Positions 5,388 through 14,168 of a stretch of DNA of 14,979 nt are shown one piece after another (position 1 is the stretch's first letter; every line of letters begins with the position of its first letter). The DNA comes from Methylotenera_A sp040079935 (GTDB lineage: Bacteria; Pseudomonadota; Gammaproteobacteria; Burkholderiales; Methylophilaceae). The stretch is from positions 1 through 14,979 of the forward strand of contig JBEBJI010000041.1 of NCBI GenBank assembly GCA_040079935.1, read 5' to 3'. The translations under genes were made by a program, and so were the position numbers. Below the pieces are notes generated by a model. The model had not been told where the DNA came from. It worked only from the letters and a program-made list of their open reading frames with translations, and did no database searches.

Positions 5388-7514
5388 TTACTCGTCAGCT
5401 TCTACAGTTTTTTCTTCTCTTGCAGGCGCATCAATCAAAGCTTTCATGCTTAAACGCACTTTGCCTTTATCGTCAATTTCTACTACTTTTACTTTTACAA
5501 TGTCGCCTTCTTTTACAAAGTCACTCACTGCGTTTACGCGTTGGTGCGCAATTTGCGAGATGTGCACTAAGCCATCTTTGCCTGGTAACAAGCTTACCAC
5601 TGCGCCAAAATCTAGAATTTTTACTACCGGACCTTCGTAGATTTGACCTACTTCTACATCAGCGGTAATCGCCGCAATGCGACGTTTGGCATCTTCACCT
5701 TGCTCGCTTGAAGTACAGGCGATTTTAATGGTGCCATCATCTGTAATGTCAATGCTAGTGCCAGTTTCTTTAGTTAAGGCCTGAATGACTGCGCCGCCTT
5801 TACCAATCACATCACGAATTTTATCTGGGTTGATTTTCATGGTAATAATACGTGGCGCAAATTCTGACATTTCCACATTCGCGTTTGCCATGGCATCTTT
5901 CATAATGCCCAAAATATGCGTGCGGCCTTCTTTAGCTTGCGCCAAGGCAACTTGCATAATTTGCGAGGTAATACCGGTAATTTTAATGTCCATTTGCAAC
6001 GCAGTAATACCGTTTTCCGTACCTGCAACTTTAAAATCCATGTCGCCTAGATGATCTTCATCGCCCAAAATATCGGTGAGCACTGCAACGCGGTTGCCTT
6101 CTTTAATCAAACCCATAGCAATACCCGCTACATGCGCTTTCATTGGCACACCCGCATCGATTAACGCTAAGCAACCGCCACATACAGAGGCCATTGAACT
6201 TGAACCGTTAGATTCTGTAATCTCAGAAACCACGCGCATGGTGTAATCAAAATCTGCTTGGGTTGGCAATGCTGCGATTAACGCACGTTTTGCCAAGCGG
6301 CCATGGCCAATTTCGCGGCGTTTGGGTGTACCTACACGGCCAGTTTCACCAGTTGCGTACGGAGGCATGTTGTAATGCAACATAAAGCGGTCTTTAAACT
6401 CGCCTTGTAGCGCGTCGATAATTTGCTCATCGCGGCCGGTGCCAAGCGTTGCCACAACCAATGCTTGCGTCTCGCCACGTGTAAACAATGCTGAGCCATG
6501 CGTACGTGGCAATACGCCAGTGCGAATAGTAATCGGACGAACAGTGCGTGTATCGCGACCATCAATACGTGGCTCGCCATTTAAAATTTGGCTACGCACT
6601 GTTTTGGCTTCTAATTTAAAGAACTCATCTTTAATTTTATTGGCTTCGGTGGTGGAGGTATTTTCGTTAATCAACTCGGCCATTACACGATTTTTAATTT
6701 CGTCTAATTTAGTTGAGCGCTCACCTTTAGCTTTAATTTGAAAAGCTGCATTCACGTCTTTTTCAGCAATTTTAGCTACTTTTGCAACCAATGCTGCGTC
6801 TGGTTCTGGGGCAACCCAATCCCAAGCGTCTTTACCTGCTTCAGCTACCATTTCATTAATCATGCTGATGACTGCTTGCATTTGCTCATGACCAAACACA
6901 ACCGCGCCCAGCATAATTTCTTCTGATAATTCTTTCGCTTCACTTTCAACCATCATCACAGCGGTTTCAGTCGCCGCAACCACTAAATCCATTTGGCTAG
7001 ATTCAAGCTCTGTTTTGCTTGGGTTTACGATGTATTCGCCATCAATATAACCCACGCGCACTGCGCCTAGCGGGCCAAAAAATGGAATGCCAGACAACGA
7101 CATAGCGGCTGATGCGCCGATAATTGCTGGAATATCTGAATCAATTTCTGGGTCACTCGACATGACTGTGGCAACCACTTGCACCTCATTGTAGAACGCC
7201 TCTGGAAACAATGGGCGCAACGGGCGATCGATTAAACGTGATGTTAATGTTTCTTTTTCTGAAGGACGGCCTTCGCGCTTGAAAAAACCACCTGGGATTT
7301 TACCTGCTGCATAGGTTCTTTCCATGTAATCTACTGTAAGCGGGAAGAAATCTTGGCCTTCTTTTACTTCGCTTTTACTTGTAACTGCTACTAAAACAAC
7401 GGTATCGCCGTAGCTTACCAATACTGCTGAATCTGCTTGGCGTGAAATTTCACCTGTTTCTAAGGTGAGCGTATGTGCGCCGAATTGAATACTTTTTTTT
7501 GTAATATTAAACAT
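5388..7514 (-). CDS. pnp: polynucleotide phosphorylase (PNPase)
   Basis: PNPase degrades RNA processively 3' to 5' by phosphorolysis, alone or in the RNA degradosome. The 708 residues match the usual size of about 700. Domains in order are: first RNase PH core (about 1-145, with KIPGGFFKREGRPSEKE at 72-88), the helical linker, the second RNase PH core (about 310-550), a KH domain (about 555-612, IGKGG at 570-574) and an S1 domain (about 622-691). The catalytic core shows GSSSMAS (437-443) for phosphate binding and the acidic cluster D485, D487, D491, D493. The start ATG at 7514 has a clear AAAGGAAAA ribosome binding site. It is the last gene of the leftward supercluster, about 170 bases after rpsO with hairpins between, as in the classical rpsO-pnp arrangement. 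Confidence 0.98.
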   Translation of the reverse strand: MFNITKKSIQFGAHTLTLETGEISRQADSAVLVSYGDTVVLVAVTSKSEVKEGQDFFPLTVDYMERTYAAGKIPGGFFKREGRPSEKETLTSRLIDRPLRPLFPEAFYNEVQVVATVMSSDPEIDSDIPAIIGASAAMSLSGIPFFGPLGAVRVGYIDGEYIVNPSKTELESSQMDLVVAATETAVMMVESEAKELSEEIMLGAVVFGHEQMQAVISMINEMVAEAGKDAWDWVAPEPDAALVAKVAKIAEKDVNAAFQIKAKGERSTKLDEIKNRVMAELINENTSTTEANKIKDEFFKLEAKTVRSQILNGEPRIDGRDTRTVRPITIRTGVLPRTHGSALFTRGETQALVVATLGTGRDEQIIDALQGEFKDRFMLHYNMPPYATGETGRVGTPKRREIGHGRLAKRALIAALPTQADFDYTMRVVSEITESNGSSSMASVCGGCLALIDAGVPMKAHVAGIAMGLIKEGNRVAVLTDILGDEDHLGDMDFKVAGTENGITALQMDIKITGITSQIMQVALAQAKEGRTHILGIMKDAMANANVEMSEFAPRIITMKINPDKIRDVIGKGGAVIQALTKETGTSIDITDDGTIKIACTSSEQGEDAKRRIAAITADVEVGQIYEGPVVKILDFGAVVSLLPGKDGLVHISQIAHQRVNAVSDFVKEGDIVKVKVVEIDDKGKVRLSMKALIDAPAREEKTVEADE

Positions 7515-7615
7515 TAATTTTCCTTTTATTTACTTTTCATTTCAATAAGTTACTATTCACTACCCAATAATAACTAACTCAATTAATTACTTATTTGATG
7601 ATAAATTTAAAGCAA

Positions 7616-7650
7616 AAAAGCCGACGCATATCACCATGCAATCGGCTTTT
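7616..7650 (-). terminator. rpsO terminator in the rpsO-pnp interval
   Basis: On the minus strand a nine-pair stem AAAAGCCGA / TCGGCTTTT is extended by an inner GCAT/ATGC stem with a six-base loop and is followed by a T run (six T from 7620 leftward, counting the stem end). It lies about 40 bases after the rpsO stop. It should terminate most rpsO transcripts, with read-through feeding pnp. Confidence 0.88.
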
Positions 7651-7656
7651 CTTACA

Positions 7657-7685
7657 TTATAAAATGTTGTGAAAACACTTTATAA
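7657..7685 (-). other. AT-rich hairpin at the rpsO stop codon
   Basis: Arms TTATAAA (7657-7663) and TTTATAA (7679-7685) are perfect complements, with a partial TGT/ACA extension. The structure sits three bases past rpsO and just upstream of the terminator. In enterobacteria the rpsO-pnp gap holds RNase III and RNase E processing structures; a similar role is possible here, but only the inverted repeat is seen. Confidence 0.45.
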
Positions 7686-7688
7686 CAA

Positions 7689-7958
7689 TTACTTACGAAG
7701 ACTTAAACGCTCAATCAAAGTTTGATAGCGGCTAACATCTCTGCTTTTTAGGTAATCTAACAAACGACGACGCTGACTAACCATCGCCAATAAACCACGA
7801 CGTGAGTGATTATCTTTTTTATTCGCTTTAAAGTGCTCGGTTAAATAGTTAATGCGGTTAGTTAAAAGCGCAACCTGCACTTCTGGGCTACCCGTGTCAC
7901 CTGGTTTTTGTGCGAAATCTTTAACGATTTTTGAGGTATCTACTGCTGTAATTGCCAT
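7689..7958 (-). CDS. rpsO: 30S ribosomal protein S15
   Basis: S15 is a primary 16S rRNA-binding protein of the 30S platform that nucleates assembly of the central domain and contacts the 50S subunit at an inter-subunit bridge. The 89-residue length is exactly typical. Hallmarks are the block GDTGSPEVQVALLTNRI (20-36), the loop HFKANKKDNHSRRGLL (42-57) and VSQRRRLLDYLK (60-71). The ATG at 7958 follows a good AAGGA ribosome binding site. It has its own strong promoter (8037-8065) and a structured leader of about 70 bases. Confidence 0.98.
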   Translation of the reverse strand: MAITAVDTSKIVKDFAQKPGDTGSPEVQVALLTNRINYLTEHFKANKKDNHSRRGLLAMVSQRRRLLDYLKSRDVSRYQTLIERLSLRK

Positions 7959-7984
7959 CTTTTTTCCTTAATCTAGTTAGCGTC

Positions 7985-8030
7985 AATGCAAAAGTAGCCG
8001 AAACCGCGAATGCATTCATTTACAAAATGA
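7985..8030 (-). promoter_or_regulatory. structured rpsO leader, candidate S15 autoregulatory element
   Basis: The predicted leader has two inverted repeats. A perfect 6-bp hairpin (TCATTT 8016-8021 / AAATGA 8025-8030, loop ACA) lies at its 5' end. A longer-range pair AATGCA (7985-7990) / TGCATT (8011-8016) encloses a GC-rich segment and shares one base with the first hairpin, so the two compete slightly at position 8016. S15 represses its own translation through unrelated leader structures in several phyla; that it does so here is inference. Confidence 0.35.
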
Positions 8031-8036
8031 GCGAGC

Positions 8037-8065
8037 ATTATAGTGTGATAATTTATTTTCAACAA
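8037..8065 (-). promoter_or_regulatory. sigma70 promoter upstream of rpsO
   Basis: On the minus strand the -35 box TTGTTG (8060-8065) and a perfect -10 box TATAAT (8037-8042) are separated by 17 bases. The start point is expected near 8030, giving a leader of about 72 bases before rpsO. No strong terminator separates truB from this promoter, so rpsO-pnp is probably also reached by read-through from the rimP promoter. Confidence 0.85.
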
Positions 8066-8087
8066 GCGCTATTTGTTTAGCAAGCCA

Positions 8088-8999
8088 TTAATTTGATTGA
8101 TTTTTTTGAATTAATCGCTTGGGCGCAATTTTGCCGTCATCTTGCAAAAAACCTAGCCCTAAAAAACCATTATTTTCATCATAAAGCCGCAAATCGCCAG
8201 CTGGCGTTTTGCCTGCTTGCCACACTGGCTGACCTTGCATAACATAAAAGGCGGCATCTACGTTTAGTATGACTTTTGGCAAACTTTCAATGGCTGAATC
8301 TACGGGCAAAAGCAAAGCTTCGCGCGCTTCTAAACTCAAGGCTTCGAGCTGTTCGATAGTGATTGCTTGCGATAATAAATAACCCGCAGTTTCGGTGCGA
8401 CGCAGGCCGATTAAATGCGCGCCACAGCCCAATTTTGCGCCAATATCTTCCGCCAGCGTGCGAATGTAAGTGCCTTTGCTGCAAGTGACGGTGATTTGCG
8501 CAATGTCATTTAAAAAATCATTTAAAACGATATTTTTAATCGTAATTAAACGTGCCTGGCGACCAATATCCACGCCATTTCTAGCATAGGCATATAATGG
8601 CTTTCCTTCGTGTTTTAAGGCAGAATACATCGGTGGTATTTGGCTAATTTCGCCGATAAATTGCTGACAAACTTGATCAAATTGACCTTGCGTGACATTG
8701 ACTGGTGAGGTCACTAAAACTTCGCCTTCGGCATCACCAGTATTGGTCGTCACGCCTAATTTAATCGTCGCAAAATATGTTTTATCGGCATCGGTCACAT
8801 ATTGGGCAAACTTGGTGGCCTCACCCAAACATATCGGCAGCAAGCCAGTCGCAAGTGGATCTAGCGTTCCAGTATGGCCAGCCTTGGCAGCAGAAAACAG
8901 CCATTTCACTTTTTGTAACGCTTGATTGGATGAAAAACCGAGCGGTTTATCGAGCAGTAAAACGCCATTGACGTTTCTTTTAATGCGCTTAAATTGCAC
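8088..8999 (-). CDS. truB: tRNA pseudouridine-55 synthase
   Basis: TruB converts U55 of the T-loop to pseudouridine in elongator tRNAs and also acts as a tRNA-folding chaperone. The 303 residues fit the family. The catalytic motif GHTGTLDPLATG holds the nucleophile D47, preceded by GVLLLDKPLGFSS (12-24). The CSKGTYIRTLAEDIG block (about 168-182) and the C-terminal PUA-like segment after about residue 245 are present. The start is a GTG at 8999, five bases after the rbfA stop. No earlier start fits and the family N-terminus begins here; the tight spacing implies translational coupling. Confidence 0.97.
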   Translation of the reverse strand: MQFKRIKRNVNGVLLLDKPLGFSSNQALQKVKWLFSAAKAGHTGTLDPLATGLLPICLGEATKFAQYVTDADKTYFATIKLGVTTNTGDAEGEVLVTSPVNVTQGQFDQVCQQFIGEISQIPPMYSALKHEGKPLYAYARNGVDIGRQARLITIKNIVLNDFLNDIAQITVTCSKGTYIRTLAEDIGAKLGCGAHLIGLRRTETAGYLLSQAITIEQLEALSLEAREALLLPVDSAIESLPKVILNVDAAFYVMQGQPVWQAGKTPAGDLRLYDENNGFLGLGFLQDDGKIAPKRLIQKNQSN

Positions 9000-9004
9000 C
9001 GTTT

Positions 9005-9406
9005 TTAAGAGTTTGATTTGTCAGAAGCGCGCGCCGCATCAATGAGTTGCGCCATTTTCATGCCAATGTCGATTGATTCATCATACACAAAATGCAATTG
9101 CGGCACGGTGCGTAGCAACATACGTTTGGCCACTTGTGTGCGCAAATAACCGGCCGAATTTTCTAAGCCATTTTGGATGCTTTGCAGCGTTTTGGCATGA
9201 TTTGCCATATTTGGCTTGGCTTCAGTTGACTTAGCTTGTGGCGCACTATAAAAAATCTTCGCATGCGCCATATCACCCGTTACTTCCACAGCAGTAATCG
9301 TCACCATGCCGATGCGCGGATCTTTGACTTCAAACATCAGCAAATCTGCCAGCTCGCGCTGCATTTGTTCGGCAACTCTAGTTGAACGAGAGAATTCTTT
9401 AGCCAT
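9005..9406 (-). CDS. rbfA: ribosome-binding factor A
   Basis: RbfA is a KH-fold factor that binds the immature 30S subunit near helix 1 of 16S rRNA, helps late maturation and is important at low temperature. The 133-residue product has the family start RSTRVAEQMQRELADLL (7-23), then KDPRIGMVTITAVEVTGDM (28-46), and near the end RTVPQLHFVYDESID. Its ATG follows the infB stop with a single base between them, indicating translational coupling. It sits in the classical order infB-rbfA-truB. Confidence 0.97.
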   Translation of the reverse strand: MAKEFSRSTRVAEQMQRELADLLMFEVKDPRIGMVTITAVEVTGDMAHAKIFYSAPQAKSTEAKPNMANHAKTLQSIQNGLENSAGYLRTQVAKRMLLRTVPQLHFVYDESIDIGMKMAQLIDAARASDKSNS

Positions 9407-9407
9407 T

Positions 9408-12032
9408 TTAAAGTGTTCTTGCTACCTCTACTACCTCGTACACCTCTAATAAGTCGCCCACTTCAATGTCGTTATAGTTTTTGAGTGACAAGCCGCATTC
9501 AAAGTTGTTTTTCACTTCTTTTACATCATCTTTAAAACGTTTCAGCGAATCCAACTCACCCGTGTAAATAATCACGTTATCGCGTAAAACACGCACTTTA
9601 GAGTTGCGTTTAATGATTCCATCTGTGACATAACAACCGGCAATTGAGCCTACTTTAGAAATTTTGAATACCTCACGAATTTCTACAGTGCCGATCATGC
9701 TTTCTTTTTGCTCAGGCTTCAACATGCCACCCAACGCTGCTTTTACTTCGTCCACCGCTTCGTAAATAATATTGTAATAGCGCACATCAACGCCCAAATT
9801 ATCGATGAGCTTACGCGAGCCAGCATCGGCGCGAACGCTAAAACCTATCAACACCGCGTTTGATGCACTGGCTAAATTGACATCCGACTCAGAAATCGCA
9901 CCCACGCCAGTGTGAATAATTTTTACTTTCACTTCGGCAGTAGAAAGTTTTTGTAAACTGGTTGCAAGCGCCTCGTAAGAGCCTTGTACATCAGATTTAA
10001 TAATCAGATTAAGCGTTTGTACTTCGCCATCCTCCATCTGATTAAACATATTTTCTAGTTTAGCCGCTTGTTGTTTAGCCAATTTCACATCGCGGAACTT
10101 GCCCGCGCGGAAGTTGGCGATTTCGCGCGCTTTGCGTTCATCATTAAGCACAATCACTTCTTCGCCCGCGCTTGGCACATCAGATAAGCCTAAAATTTCA
10201 ACAGGAATCGATGGTCCAGCTTCTTTAATATCGTTACCCGCTTCGTCTAACATGGCACGTACGCGGCCAAATGTTGTGCCAGCTAAAATCATGTCGCCAC
10301 GGCGTAAAATGCCAGATTGCACCAAAATTGTAGTCACTGCACCACGGCCTTTATCCAGCCTACCTTCAATCACCAAACCCTTAGCAGGCGTATTTTTTGG
10401 TGCTTTCAGCTCTAAAATTTCTGCCTGTAACAGCACAGCTTCGAGCAACTCATCGATACCTTTGCCAGTTTTTGCTGATACTTCGCGGAACATGGTATCG
10501 CCGCCAAAATCTTCTGGCACCACTTCTTGCGCGACTAACTCCATTTTCACACGTTCTGGCTGCGCATCAGGCTTATCAATTTTGTTAATCGCCACTACCA
10601 TTGGCACACCTGCTGCTTTGGCATGGTGAATCGCCTCGATAGTTTGTGGCATCACGCCGTCATCGGCTGAAACCACTAAAATCACCACGTCCGTGGCTTT
10701 TGCACCACGCGCGCGCATGGCGGTAAACGCCTCGTGGCCTGGCGTATCAAGGAAAGTAACCATGCCGCGCGGCGTTTCCACATGATAGGCGCCAATATGT
10801 TGAGTAATGCCGCCCGCCTCACCACTGGCGACGCGACTGGCACGAATATAATCAAGCAGTGAAGTTTTACCGTGGTCAACGTGACCCATCACCGTTACCA
10901 CTGGTGGACGCGACTCTAAAATCGCCTCTGCATGTTCGGCCTCTTCCAAGAAAGTTTCAGGGTCGTTTGCCGCTGCTGCTTTGGCAGTATGTCCCATTTC
11001 TTCAACAAGAATAATTGCTGTTTCCTGGTCTAGCACTTGGTTAATGGTCACCATCATGCCCATGCCCATCAACACCTTGATTACTTCGGCCGCTTTCACA
11101 GACATTTTATGTGCTAAATCGGCCACAGTAATAGTTTCTGGCACCAACACTTCATACACGATGGCCTCTGTTGGCGCATTAAATGCGTGCTCTTGGTCAT
11201 CATCGTGATGCGATTTATGTTTGCCTTTTGGCGAGCGCCAACCTTGGCCTGCAGTAATATCACCGCGCGTTTTTAGACCGCGTTTTTTGCTTTCCTTATC
11301 GTTCCAATCAGTATTGGTACCTTTACCTTTTTTCGCATCTTTTGAACTAGGTTTAGCTACACCTTCTTTAGCGGCAGGCTTATGCAATGTACCTTCTGAG
11401 AGCTTCGCAGTTTTAGCTTTTGCGGCAGCCAATTCATCAGCTAACTTTTTAGCCTCTTCATCTAAACGACGCTGCGCCATTTCCTGTTTTTTACGTACGT
11501 CTTCTGCTTGCATCGAGGCCAACGTCGCATGACGTTTTGCCTCTTGTTCGCGCATAGCAATTTGTTCTGGCGTTAATACTTGCTTTTTAATCGTTGTCGA
11601 TTTTACTTCAACCACTACCGCGGCAGGCACAACCTCTTCAGCAACGCTTACTTCAACCGCTGGCTCGGCCATCACTGGCTCAATCGGTAATATTTCTTCA
11701 ACTGGTGCTGACACCTTTTCAGCAACCTCTTCTTCATTGCGTACTAACACGCGCTTTTTACGCACTTCTACTTGTATAGTGCGCGCCTTGCCCATGCTGT
11801 CAGTTTTTTTAATTTCTGTGTTAGATTTACGCGTCAGCGTAATTTTATTTTTTGGCGCTTGTGCCGCGCCATGCTCTTTACGCAAATACTCCAGCAAAGC
11901 TGATTTGTCAGCTTCTTCTAACTTGTCTTCAACGGCAGATTTAAGCACGCCCGCACTTTTAAGCTGCTCTAGCAGCAAGGCGGTAGGCAGCCCTAGCTCT
12001 GCGGCGAATTGTGCAACGGTTGTTTGTGCCAT
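9408..12032 (-). CDS. infB: translation initiation factor IF-2
   Basis: IF-2 is a GTPase that delivers fMet-tRNA to the 30S P site and promotes joining of the 50S subunit. The protein has 874 residues, close to the enterobacterial 890. Domains are: an IF2_N module at 1-55 (MAQTTVAQFAAELG), a long charged low-complexity linker (about 60-285, mainly K, E and A), a second IF2_N-like helix bundle (about 295-350), the G domain and the C-terminal beta-barrel and fMet-tRNA-binding domains. GTPase motifs are complete: GHVDHGKT (383-390), GGITQHIG (407-414), DTPGHE (429-434), NKID (483-486) and SAK (519-521). It follows nusA with a gap of 53 bases. A weak AGGT box sits upstream of the ATG. Confidence 0.98.
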   Translation of the reverse strand: MAQTTVAQFAAELGLPTALLLEQLKSAGVLKSAVEDKLEEADKSALLEYLRKEHGAAQAPKNKITLTRKSNTEIKKTDSMGKARTIQVEVRKKRVLVRNEEEVAEKVSAPVEEILPIEPVMAEPAVEVSVAEEVVPAAVVVEVKSTTIKKQVLTPEQIAMREQEAKRHATLASMQAEDVRKKQEMAQRRLDEEAKKLADELAAAKAKTAKLSEGTLHKPAAKEGVAKPSSKDAKKGKGTNTDWNDKESKKRGLKTRGDITAGQGWRSPKGKHKSHHDDDQEHAFNAPTEAIVYEVLVPETITVADLAHKMSVKAAEVIKVLMGMGMMVTINQVLDQETAIILVEEMGHTAKAAAANDPETFLEEAEHAEAILESRPPVVTVMGHVDHGKTSLLDYIRASRVASGEAGGITQHIGAYHVETPRGMVTFLDTPGHEAFTAMRARGAKATDVVILVVSADDGVMPQTIEAIHHAKAAGVPMVVAINKIDKPDAQPERVKMELVAQEVVPEDFGGDTMFREVSAKTGKGIDELLEAVLLQAEILELKAPKNTPAKGLVIEGRLDKGRGAVTTILVQSGILRRGDMILAGTTFGRVRAMLDEAGNDIKEAGPSIPVEILGLSDVPSAGEEVIVLNDERKAREIANFRAGKFRDVKLAKQQAAKLENMFNQMEDGEVQTLNLIIKSDVQGSYEALATSLQKLSTAEVKVKIIHTGVGAISESDVNLASASNAVLIGFSVRADAGSRKLIDNLGVDVRYYNIIYEAVDEVKAALGGMLKPEQKESMIGTVEIREVFKISKVGSIAGCYVTDGIIKRNSKVRVLRDNVIIYTGELDSLKRFKDDVKEVKNNFECGLSLKNYNDIEVGDLLEVYEVVEVARTL

Positions 12033-12085
12033 TTTTCTTTACCTATCTTTTCTCTTTGAGTCTTTCAACTTTTTCTATTTTAAAC

Positions 12086-13552
12086 TTATTTGAACCAGGG
12101 CGCGCGTGCCGTCATAATCAATGTTTTAGCGCGTTCGGCGTCCATATTAGTCAATTCGACCAACTCATCCACCGCCAATTCAGCTAAATCTTCCATGGTA
12201 GGAATGCCTTTAGAAGCGAGCAAGTGTGCAGTCTTATCGTCCATGCCTTCCATCGTCAGCAAATCTTCCGCAGCTTCTTCCACTTTTTCTTCTTTAGCGA
12301 TTGCCTCTGTCAATAAAGCCGCACGTGCACGCGAGCGTAATTCGTTAATGGTATCTTCGTCAAATGCATCAATTTCTGCCATTTCAGCAAGTGGCACATA
12401 GGCAATTTCTTCCAACGTGCTAAAGCCTTCTTGAACCAAGATGTCCGCAACTTCTTCATCCACGTCGAGTTTTTCCATAAACAACTGACTCACACTTGAG
12501 TATTCATCTTGGTTTTTCTTAGTAGCTTCATCCTCAGTTAGAATATTCAAAGTCCAACCAGTCAATTCTGACGCCAAACGTACGTTTTGACCGCTACGAC
12601 CAATCGCTAGCGCTAATTGTTCCTCGTTCACCACCACATCCATACTGTGCGCATCTTCATCCACAACGATAGAAGAAACTTCAGCTGGCGCCATGGCGTT
12701 AATCACAAATTGCGCAGGCTCCATGCTCCACAACACAATATCCACGCGTTCTCCAGCCAACTCGCCAGTCACCGCTTGCACGCGCGAACCACGCATACCC
12801 ACACAAGTGCCCACTGGATCCAAGCGTTGATCGTTAGTCTTTACCGCAATTTTTGAGCGCAAGCCTGGGTCGCGTGCGGCAGCTTTAATTTCTAGCAAAC
12901 CTTCTTCAATTTCGGGCACTTCAAGTTCAAATAAGCGTTGTAAAAATTCTGGCGCAATGCGCGACAAAATTAATTGTGGGCCGCGGCCACTGCGCTCAAT
13001 ACGTGACAAATAAGCACGCACGCGGTCACCCACGCGTAAATTCTCTTTCGGAATCATCGCCTCGCGTGGCAATAAACATTCCAAACGGCCAACCTCAATC
13101 AGCGCATTGCCTTTTTCCATGCGCTTAATGACGCCAGTCACTAAATTCTCGTTACGGCTCAAAAAGTCTTCTAAAATTTGCTCACGCTCAGCTTCACGCA
13201 CTTTTTGCAAAATGACTTGCTTCGCAGCTTGCGCACCAATCCGGCCAAATTCAATATTTTCTAGCGGCTCTTCGTAATAATCACCAACGGCGCGGCCTTT
13301 TGCGTATTCGCTTTCTTCATCAAATTGATATTGCGAGTTTTCTAATAAGTCGTATTCCACGTATAACCAGCGGCGGAAGGTTTTATATTCGCCACTTTCA
13401 CGATCGATCTCGACGCGAATATCTGCATTTTCTTCGTGATTTTTCTTAGTTGCAGAGGCCAATGCCAGCTCTAGAGCAACAAAAATGACCTCTTTGCTCA
13501 CGTTTTTTTCGTGGGCAAGTGCATCTACTAATAACAAAATTTCACGACTCAT
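12086..13552 (-). CDS. nusA: transcription termination/antitermination factor NusA
   Basis: NusA binds RNA polymerase and nascent RNA and modulates pausing, intrinsic termination and rRNA antitermination. The ATG at 13552 is preferred over an upstream in-frame TTG (13564) because a GGAG box lies 7 bases before it; this gives 488 residues. Domains are: polymerase-binding N-terminal domain (about 1-125), S1 (about 135-200), KH1 (DPVGTCVGMRGSRVQAV, 245-261), KH2 (AIGRSGQNVRLA, 316-327) and two acidic C-terminal repeats (about 355-420 and 425-485). Both acidic repeats, which in Escherichia coli contact the alpha subunit and lambda N, are kept. The gene lies 55 bases after rimP in the conserved rimP-nusA-infB operon. 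Confidence 0.98.
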   Translation of the reverse strand: MSREILLLVDALAHEKNVSKEVIFVALELALASATKKNHEENADIRVEIDRESGEYKTFRRWLYVEYDLLENSQYQFDEESEYAKGRAVGDYYEEPLENIEFGRIGAQAAKQVILQKVREAEREQILEDFLSRNENLVTGVIKRMEKGNALIEVGRLECLLPREAMIPKENLRVGDRVRAYLSRIERSGRGPQLILSRIAPEFLQRLFELEVPEIEEGLLEIKAAARDPGLRSKIAVKTNDQRLDPVGTCVGMRGSRVQAVTGELAGERVDIVLWSMEPAQFVINAMAPAEVSSIVVDEDAHSMDVVVNEEQLALAIGRSGQNVRLASELTGWTLNILTEDEATKKNQDEYSSVSQLFMEKLDVDEEVADILVQEGFSTLEEIAYVPLAEMAEIDAFDEDTINELRSRARAALLTEAIAKEEKVEEAAEDLLTMEGMDDKTAHLLASKGIPTMEDLAELAVDELVELTNMDAERAKTLIMTARAPWFK

Positions 13553-13607
13553 TGCAATCTCCAACTATCAATTTATTCTAAATTCAAATTAGTTCAAAAT
13601 ATGTGGC

Positions 13608-14093
13608 TCAAAATACAGGACTTAAACGCGCTTTATCTATATTGCTTAACGCCAATTTATAGGTAACGCCATCGCATTCCATTAGCACATTGCTAACTTC
13701 AACGCCTTTTAAAATGCCCAAAAACGTTTTGCGTGGTAACGTTGTTTCTACCGCATTTGCGCTTTCATCTTTAATGCCGATGCGCAATTTAATTTGCGCG
13801 CGCTCACCTGTAAAACGTTCAAAATCTTTCTCTTTTTTCAACACTCGATCCATGCCAGCGGAAGAAATCTCCAGCCTGTCATATTCAATTTCATGCTCAA
13901 CCGTCAACACATTGCCCAATTGATTACTCACCAACACGCAGTCGTCAATATTCACGCTATCTTTTATATCTTTTGGCATAAGCTTATCGATAAAAACTCG
14001 CAACAATTTTCCGCGATTCGAAATCTCGAGATCAACCAGCTCAAACCCAAGCTGTGTCACCGTTTTATCAATTAAGCTATGCAAATCTTGCAT
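13608..14093 (-). CDS. rimP: ribosome maturation factor RimP
   Basis: RimP is needed for efficient 30S maturation, binding S12 early in assembly. The product has 161 residues. The family core reads YDRLEISSAGMDRVLKKEKD (110-129 region), where most homologues have SSPG and DRPL; here alanine and valine replace the two prolines. The N-terminal part has GFELVDLEI (16-24) and LRVFIDK (31-37). The C-terminal SH3-like domain ends LSNIDKARLSPVF. The ATG at 14093 follows a GGGGTAAG ribosome binding site. It is the first gene of the operon, with the promoter at 14169-14197; unlike enterobacteria, no metY tRNA gene precedes it. Confidence 0.95.
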   Translation of the reverse strand: MQDLHSLIDKTVTQLGFELVDLEISNRGKLLRVFIDKLMPKDIKDSVNIDDCVLVSNQLGNVLTVEHEIEYDRLEISSAGMDRVLKKEKDFERFTGERAQIKLRIGIKDESANAVETTLPRKTFLGILKGVEVSNVLMECDGVTYKLALSNIDKARLSPVF

Positions 14094-14130
14094 TACAACT
14101 TACCCCAAGCGCTTACATACTCTGCAGAAA

Positions 14131-14154
14131 CAAAAAATGGGCACAAAGCCCATT
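14131..14154 (-). terminator. terminator-like hairpin in the rimP leader
   Basis: On the minus strand a perfect 7-bp stem AATGGGC / GCCCATT with a five-base loop is followed directly by a T run, the shape of an intrinsic terminator. It lies about 40 bases before the rimP ATG and only about 8 bases after the predicted rimP start point. It could stop read-through from the repeat-protein gene, act as an attenuator, or shield the 5' end of the operon mRNA. Confidence 0.65.
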
Positions 14155-14168
14155 CAAATTATGCATGC

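Noticed and set aside
5238..5453. Open frame of 71 codons on the plus strand at the pnp 3' end.
   Set aside because: It crosses the palindromic repeat, the terminator and the end of pnp; no coding signature.
10099..10629. Open frame of 176 codons on the plus strand inside infB.
   Set aside because: It is antisense to the G-domain part of infB, has no family resemblance and reflects codon usage of the real gene.
13553..13564. Upstream TTG start for nusA adding four residues.
   Set aside because: The GGAG box lies inside this extension at the correct distance from the ATG at 13552, and the family N-terminus begins at that methionine.
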